A stretch of DNA of 12,862 nucleotides from Actinomortierella ambigua (Eukaryota > Mortierellomycota > Mortierellomycetes > Mortierellales > Mortierellaceae): contig JAAAJB010000643.1 in NCBI GenBank assembly GCA_016098155.1, positions 1 to 12,862 of the forward strand, given 5' to 3'. The position numbers and the translations under genes were made by a program. The notes beneath the pieces were generated by a model, which searched no databases, was not told where the DNA came from, and was given only the letters and a program-made list of their open reading frames with translations. The first letter of the stretch is position 1. Every line of letters starts with the position of its first letter. Of the stretch, positions 7,401 to 12,862 are shown piece by piece.

Positions 7401-9976
7401 CGAGCGCTGCCGGCCGATCTGCAAACTGGAGTGCGCTGTATCGCCGCGTCTTTTGGTCATGACCTTGATCTTGCCTGCTGCGTTGACCTGTCCTGGCTTG
7501 AATAGTGGGTTCATCATCCGAAAACGGCTCAATCTCATCCCTGTCCTCGCGCTCGCCTTCCTCGGCGAGCTTGTCGCCCATGCTGCTACGGCCAAAGCCG
7601 TCGGGTTGGTATGAAAGCTGCTGTTGCCGTTGCTGATGCTGTTGCGATTGTGTAAAAGATGAAAAGGACTCGATCGTGTCGTCCCGCACAAGATCGGGCC
7701 GCGCGGTCTGAAGCGTGGACGGAATCATCGCGACGCGCGGTGGTTCTTTGGGGATGATAAAACGGGTCATGGGTGGATGGAGCCGCGTCTTCTTGGCTGG
7801 GCTAGGCATCGACGACCTCCGAGTCCGCGAATCGACCAGCCTCTCTTCCTCCTCTTCTGCCTCCTCTTCTTCCTCCTCTTTCGTTCGTCTCTCTTCACCT
7901 ACTCTCCCCCCTCCCTCTGCCCAAGCTCTATAGTCCACATCGCCACGATAGTCATCTTGTCGATGCTTCTGCCCAGCGTTAAGGGCCCGCTGCTGTGGAG
8001 GCTGCAGTGTTGAGGGAGATGGGGACGATGCTGTGTCGGATGACTGAAACGACTTTGTAAACTGCTCCAAATGCCTATTGAACCTGTCGTCGCCTGTGTC
8101 CTCTCGTCTCGGCGCCTTGGCAACTCCTTGCTCGGCGAGCTGTTGCGGATATCTTGCAAACTCGTCAATTCCCATGGCTAACGCCTTGCTCCTCTTCCGT
8201 GACTGATGAGGCGCCTCCCGCGGTGGCGATTGTGGTTGTGAAGCTGGCCGATCTGGAGTTAGAGTAGGATCACCTTCTGGAACATCCAGGTGCTCGGGAT
8301 AGGGTTGGTTCTCCTTCGCATCGGTGGCGGAAAGTGTAGGTGAGTGAAAGCCGCCTTGTGATCCTGGTTCCGATTCTTCTAGAGAGGAGGGTTGTTTGAA
8401 TTCAAGACTGCCGCCGACCACGACTACATCCTCCTGGCTCTGATACATATCAGAGTTGTCTGCATGGTCGGTCTGTGACTGGAACAGTCTCAACGGCTGC
8501 GGCTTGGAAAGACGGACCGAGGAGTGGTCAACGTTCTCCCGGCCTCCAAGGACAACGACACTGGACTGCCGCCGATCTCTGTTGCGTGGAGAGCGTGCTG
8601 CTGCTGGCGAATTGCGCTGCCTCGCGGAACGCTCCCCATGGTCAGGCTCGTCTTCGGTGTCCGATGCTAGAACGACGATACTGCGACGACCGGTGCTGAC
8701 GATCGCGGGAAGTTCCATATGTTTGGCGTGAACATTCACATGCCGCCCTGGTAAGGGCCACGGCTCCTGTGAAACAAGAACGCTGTCCTCACTCAAGCAG
8801 TCTTCCTCGGAATCCAAGATCATCTCGTAGTTTCGAATCCGTTGCTTCTGGGGCGTATCAAGGACAACGTCTCTTTCAGCAGATAGCGTCCAAGGCATGC
8901 TAGCCGTACCTGCCTCCCCCTCTAGATCTAGTGGCTCGAGAGATGGGCTTGGTCGTACGGCCACAATGTCCTCGGCAGTAGGGTATCCAGATTTGCGAGA
9001 CGGAGCTTTATCGGTGAACGCATCCAGGCTGAGACCCCGCGAAAGCTCATCGACATCGTTGCTAGTATCACCGACCATCAGGTGGTCGCCGTCGCCGTCG
9101 CCGTCGCCGTCGTCACTAGAGAGCACACTAATGTCAATCGCCTCTCTCGCTAAAGACTTTTGCGAAGTACCGAGCTGTGTCTTATGACGCTGTGAAGAGG
9201 CTATTGTGCTTGGGGGGCGCCGGTGTAATCCTCTCGACCGAGGGAACTGCGAAGAAAGGGCTCGGCGTCCAGTGGTTGACGATAACCGGCTCGTTGTTGG
9301 TGCTCTTACAAGCTCGAGGTCTTCCAGCTCGTCCTCCTCAGGGTCTGAGCTCATCACCTCTAGTGCTATATTATTAGATGGCGGTGCTCCGAACAGTGCA
9401 GAACGCCTTCGTGGCGATGGCGCTTTGAAAAGGCAGCTTGCAGCTGTCGTGACCATTGAGATTGGCTGCACGCTGCGTGACCGTTCGCGGCCATTGGATG
9501 ATCTGCGCAAGTCGATAGAATCTTCGTCGTCAGACTCGGGTGCCTCCTGGTCGTTCTCGTCCTCTCCACGACTGCCGTGAGCGTTGTCGGGTTGCCATGG
9601 ACGAGACTCTAGCTCGGCAATGTCTCTTGATGGCCGACCAGTCCTCATTGGAGTCCGTGCGCCACCATTCTCTCCCTTGGGTGACCCTGCGTCCTTGAGG
9701 CTCTCCTCGATCGCCCAGCGAAGGGCTTGGTCCTCATCGTAGTCCTTTGGTGGTGCTTGGTTCTTGGCCCTCCTTGGTCGGTTACCGGTGCCTTTGCCTG
9801 GCTGCGACAGCCTACATATTAAAAAAAAAAATAGGGGGAGACGTCGTCAATATCCCCAGAAAAAAATGAGAGCAAATAAACGCCATATCACTTGTACCAT
9901 TTAGAGGGAGGAGAGAAGGGGGGTGGAAATATGAATGGCCAGCTTACAGCTCTTGGAGACTGGCTTGTCGTGCCAT
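4480..9976 (-). CDS. Large disordered protein with UIM, UBZ4-like zinc finger, MIU-like helix and many SIM-like motifs
   Basis: Two coding exons, 9976-9948 and 9811-4480, flank a 136-bp intron (donor GTAAGC, acceptor ATGTAG) and give 1786 residues ending in TAA. An in-frame TGA lies directly before the ATG at 9976, so this is the first possible start in that exon. The N-terminus has a basic patch (21-26, NLS-like) and a good ubiquitin-interacting motif at 35-48 (DEDQALRWAIEESL). A CPLC...H zinc finger (C854, C857, H869) has UBZ4/Rad18 spacing, but Glu873 stands where the last Cys or His is expected. A charged helix follows, with an MIU-like core at 889-896 (DAEFAMTL). SUMO-interaction-like hydrophobic cores lie near 158, 235, 387, 427, 471, 1091, 1107 and 1451, several beside acidic or Ser runs. 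The rest is low complexity: poly-E, poly-D, poly-Q, poly-A, poly-G and an RG-rich tail (about 1695-1760). Short aromatic islands occur near 1580-1600 and 1660-1670. No catalytic domain is visible. It is probably a nuclear ubiquitin/SUMO-reading scaffold. It recalls RAP80 or SLX4 in motif content, but orthology is not shown. Confidence 0.82.
4757..4797 (-). repeat. GCT/CTG triplet tract coding for poly-Ala
   Basis: Interrupted GCTGCTGCT runs on the plus strand, read as alanine codons on the minus strand near residues 1680-1695. A similar purer GCT tract lies at 5878-5895. Such tracts vary in length by slippage, and the frame is kept because the unit is three bases. Confidence 0.8.
6259..6320 (-). 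repeat. CTT/CTC triplet tract coding for a Glu-rich block
   Basis: A pyrimidine-only TTC/CTC-rich stretch, with perfect TTC repeats from 6301 to 6318. Read on the minus strand it gives a Glu-rich segment with few interruptions. A second Glu-rich block lies around 7845-7880. These form highly acidic disordered regions in the large protein. Confidence 0.8.
6813..6838 (-). repeat. CCA/CCG triplet tract coding for poly-Gly
   Basis: CCACCACCGCCACCACCACC-type repeats on the plus strand are read as a run of glycines on the minus strand, in the large disordered protein. Confidence 0.8.
9085..9108 (-). repeat. (GTCGCC)4 hexamer repeat coding for Gly-Asp repeats
   Basis: Four exact GTCGCC units on the plus strand encode alternating Gly and Asp on the minus strand. 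They follow directly after the SIM-like ISVLSSDD core (about 237-244), extending its acidic flank. Confidence 0.9.
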
Positions 9977-10286
9977 TCAACCAATGAATGAAGGGTAGTG
10001 GTTGGGGTGTGATGTTGGTCTCGTTCAAGACGATGTATATGGTGAGCAAGCGCGAGATGAATGTTCAAAATGGAATGTCCATGCCCTGATTCGCGTGTTC
10101 GGTCAATAAATGCATTCGCCTTCAAACGCCACCAAATCTGTAGAATCAGCAGTCCCTCGTCGTCTTCGAAACAGAAAGTCGACCAAGTGACATGTACATA
10201 CCACTACAATTGGTCTTGGCTACAGCCGCGGCCAGCTTTCGACCTCTGGATTGTCTAGGTCCTTGAGCCCATGCTCCACTGCAATG

Positions 10287-10294
10287 TATAAAAA
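10287..10294 (+). promoter_or_regulatory. TATA-like box TATAAAAA
   Basis: A consensus TATA sequence on the plus strand, 824 bp before the ABC transporter ATG and followed by pyrimidine-rich sequence. It could start a transcript with a long or spliced 5' leader for the transporter, or an unannotated non-coding RNA. A weaker TATATAA-like element (CATATAAGG) lies at 10509-10517. Confidence 0.35.
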
Positions 10295-10965
10295 CGACGC
10301 CCCTCGTGCTCCTCACCCCAGCCGATAGATGAACACACTCTTTACTGCTCACTCCACTGAGTCTTAGCCACCCTTCCCCCCCTCTCTCTCTTTATCTCTC
10401 TCTTCGTCAGCACTGTGCTGCATCCGTCACATTGCACAACATCAACTCTCCCCTTCCTCTTTTCCTCGCTCCCTTCCGAACAGCGAGTACGCAGCACCCG
10501 ACTAACCACATATAAGGTTCGTGCTGCTGTTGCTGCAAAAGACACACTTCTTGAACAATGACGCCCCCTCACTCCTTCAGGCACTTGTGAGCCTGGCCCC
10601 TCGCCTACAAAAGGCAATCTTTCGTCAACTGAACAGAACCTAGACTTTTTTTGTGTGTGTTAATGCCCGCATTGATGTGGAGAGCAGCGATGGAGTGTGT
10701 TCTGTGAAGCACCGCCCCCTCTATTGTCAACACAGGATGGTGGTGCGGTTGCACACGCCGTTTCTCGTTGCGGAGTAGAATACCTTTATCAGAGTTTAAC
10801 TTTCCGGGCAGCTGCACAAATTTCGACTCTTTTACCTCACAGACTTACATTCCATTCCTATTTTCTTTGCGCCCTGTTTCTGTTTATTTGTTTAGCTCTT
10901 CTTAGGTTTGTTGTCAACAGCCCATTTTTATCTTTCGACTGTGACGGATATTTGAGCTTCATTTC

Positions 10966-11114
10966 TTCCCCTCCCCCCCCTGTCACTGTAACCCACTCAC
11001 ACTTTCGTCTCCGTTCTTCATCATCTCTACACTTCCCCTCCTTACCCCCTCCTCCTGCCTTCTTCTTTCCCCCTCTGACCTTCTTTCTTTTCCCCCTCTC
11101 CTTTCTCGCGGCCA
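10966..11114 (+). promoter_or_regulatory. Pyrimidine-rich leader of the ABC transporter gene
   Basis: About 150 bases composed mainly of C and T end in GCGGCCAGCA directly before ATGG. This resembles the CT block upstream of the GST-like gene. It is probably 5' UTR or core promoter. The CCAG just before the ATG could also be the acceptor of a leader intron, but no donor can be chosen. Confidence 0.45.
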
Positions 11115-11117
11115 GCA

Positions 11118-12862
11118 ATGGCATTCCTCTTGAAGAAGAAGGCCAGGGATCTTGAGGCCAAGCAATCCGATGGGGCTGCTTTTGGCGACGTCTCTGGAGA
11201 TCTCATCCGGTCCTCTTACAAGCCCACCAACATGGACCACCTCAAGACCCTGATCATCCATAATGCCCGATTGACAAGTCGCAGCCCAGTTGTCTTCATC
11301 TTTGGTAAAGCAGAATGGCAGATCACATTGTTTTACGCTGGCAAACAGATGATGGATATTAATATTAAGGAATGTACTGACCTCCATCTTTAAATAGGTG
11401 CCGTTATTCCATTAATGATGATCGGAATCGCTATTGCCATTGTATGAACAAATATCCCTGAAACCGTTAGGAAACTGATGTATCACCCACATACCCCCTT
11501 CTTCGCAGACATGCAGCTGAACCACCTCGATACCCCCGCCTCCCTCTTTCTTACTCTATTCTCTAGTCACTCAGCATCCAAAGTAACATTCCCGAGATCA
11601 CGGCTGGGATGGTTGATACGTAGGTGCTAAGACGCATGGTAGAATCTTGGAAGCTGCCACATACTGGTCTATCGCTCACACGCACCCTTACTCTCTTTTC
11701 TGCCAACTCATAGCCGTGCGATTGATATTCGAGAAACAGGAATCAAGGATGAATATGTCTCAAACCCTGTCGTCTACGTGCCTATCATCCAGGCCGTCCC
11801 TGAGCTCAACGCCCTTTCGACCACTGTCGCTGGTAGACTCCAGAGCGTGCTGACCTCTTTCAACCCTGTTCTGAAGGATTACCCCTCTATGGATGCCGTC
11901 GCTCTGTACGAGCACGATGTTGGCGAAAAGATGCTGAAAAACCGCACCATGAGGGACTACTTGCCGCAGCTTGGCTTTGAGCTTGACTCGCTCAAACCAA
12001 GCCCTAGTGGTGGCAGTGTCGACTTTGGCTACACGATTGCCTTTGCTCAGAATGATTCGATGGCCTTTATGCTCACCACCTTGGACCGCCTCACTCAGAA
12101 CGTGGATCCACAGACAAAGACCATCGGCAATGCTTCAACCATCAACTTCATGCCAACCCTTAAAACTTTTGGTGCTCGACGCGAGGAGAACTCTGACATA
12201 GCCAGCTTCATTGTTCCCGCATTCTTGACCTTTGGTACCCAGAAAAAAACAAAAAAAAAAAAAAGACCACAGGGAGACTGAAGGCCACACGCAATTGCCC
12301 GATCGTAACCTTGCACTCACAATTTACTTATTGGTTATTCCTCTATTGATAGCATTCTCATTCTTTATCACCTTTGTTGCCTCTACCTTGGTGTATGAGA
12401 AGGAGAAAGGACAGAAGAATCACCTGCAGAGCATGGGTATCAAGCCCGGCACATACTACATGGCGCGCTTTGTGATCGACCTTGTTTGCTATCTGATTCC
12501 TGTCGTGATGGTTTTTATCCTGATGGGCTCCCTTGGTCTGAAGATGATCACATCGGGATCGTGGGTACCCTACCTACTCTTGCTCCTCCTCTCGGGCCCC
12601 TCATTCGTCTCGATGGGCTATCTGCTGTCGATCTTCTTCAATGACTCGCAAACTGTCGGACAGGTTTTGGGTATCGGTCTTTCGGTTGTTGTCTTTTTTC
12701 CGTACTTCATGGTTCAGTTTGTCTTTGGTGGAGCCAACCTGCTCGCGATTGTCCTTGTTGGTATTTTCATCCCCACTTTTGCGCTTGAACGTTCGATCTC
12801 GGTAAGTGGGTGCCTACTGCCTATCGGAGATTATTATTTTTGAAAACAAAACAAAAACAAAA
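11118..12862 (+). CDS. ABCA-like ABC transporter, N-terminal membrane half (partial at the 3' end)
   Basis: Visible exons are 11118-11304, 11398-11441, 11567-11619, 11714-12234 and 12353-12801, in consistent phase and giving 418 residues. The gene continues past a GTAAGT donor at 12802 into an intron that reaches the window end. Donors are GTAAAG, GTATGA, GTAGGT, GTACCC (weak) and GTAAGT. The layout is that of a half of an A-type transporter (ABC2_membrane_3 type): a cytosolic N-terminus, helix 1 at about 57-77, a soluble luminal or outer domain of about 170 residues, then several helices from about 255. Residues 284-287 (EKEK), followed by G and a later MG, match the conserved segment after helix 2 in ABCA proteins, as in EKEKGQKNHLQSMG. 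Further helices lie near 305-330, 342-367 and 374-415. The ATP-binding domain must lie downstream. Such proteins usually move lipids across membranes using ATP; the substrate here is unknown. Intron 4 is very A-rich. Confidence 0.85.

Larger units (their letters stand above)
9977..11117. promoter_or_regulatory. Divergent intergenic region between the large gene and the ABC transporter
   Basis: About 1.1 kb that must hold both promoters and 5' leaders. CCAAT lies at 9981-9985, close to the minus-strand start. Two plus-strand TATA-like elements (10287, 10511) lie 600-830 bp before the transporter ATG. Simple pyrimidine tracts occur at 10370-10400 and from 10966 to the ATG. The short frames are low-complexity or random, and no RNA gene was recognised. 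Confidence 0.5.

Noticed and set aside
9901..10125. 74-residue minus-strand frame upstream of the large gene
   Set aside because: Its phase does not join to the acceptor at 9811. The overlapping short ATG frame at 9976 does, so this frame is a shadow in the 5' leader.
10697..11155. 152-residue plus-strand frame before the transporter
   Set aside because: It is mostly translated pyrimidine tract (Pro, Ser, Phe, Leu) and overlaps the transporter start in another frame.

Overview
The window looks like nuclear DNA of a filamentous, probably early-diverging fungus (Mucoromycota or Mortierellomycota-like; this is inference). Three of the four genes have short GT-AG introns of about 90 to 175 bp. 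Coding exons are GC-rich with C or G at third positions. Non-coding DNA is full of pyrimidine tracts and A or T homopolymers. The last gene is an A-type (ABCA-like) ABC transporter, a family missing from yeasts such as Saccharomyces but found in many early-diverging fungi. No bacterial signals, rRNA, tRNA, CRISPR array or transposon were recognised.

Layout: (1) 43-1742, plus strand, a five-exon gene for a 372-residue predicted seven-helix membrane protein of unknown function, with a 27-nt micro-exon. (2) 1743-3433, about 1.7 kb of non-coding DNA with simple repeats and one imperfect hairpin. (3) 3401-4389, a compact intronless gene for a 257-residue glutathione S-transferase-like protein, with a poly(dA:dT) tract, TATA box, CT-rich leader and poly(A) signal. 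(4) 9976-4480, minus strand, a two-exon gene for a 1786-residue, largely disordered protein. It carries an N-terminal ubiquitin-interacting motif, a degenerate Rad18/UBZ4-like zinc finger, a possible MIU helix, many SUMO-interaction-like motifs and an RG-rich tail. Its first exon is only 29 nt of coding sequence and was recovered by matching splice phases. (5) 9977-11117, a divergent intergenic region with promoter-like elements. (6) 11118 onward, plus strand, the 5' half of an ABCA-like transporter. Five exons (418 residues) are visible and the gene leaves the window before its ATP-binding domain.

The genes do not form a pathway that can be argued from the sequence. The GST-like gene and the large gene are convergent, with 143 bp between stop codons. 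The large gene and the transporter are divergent. The most interesting item is the large minus-strand protein: its mix of ubiquitin- and SUMO-binding motifs suggests a nuclear scaffold that reads both modifiers, perhaps in DNA repair. No known family name could be assigned.
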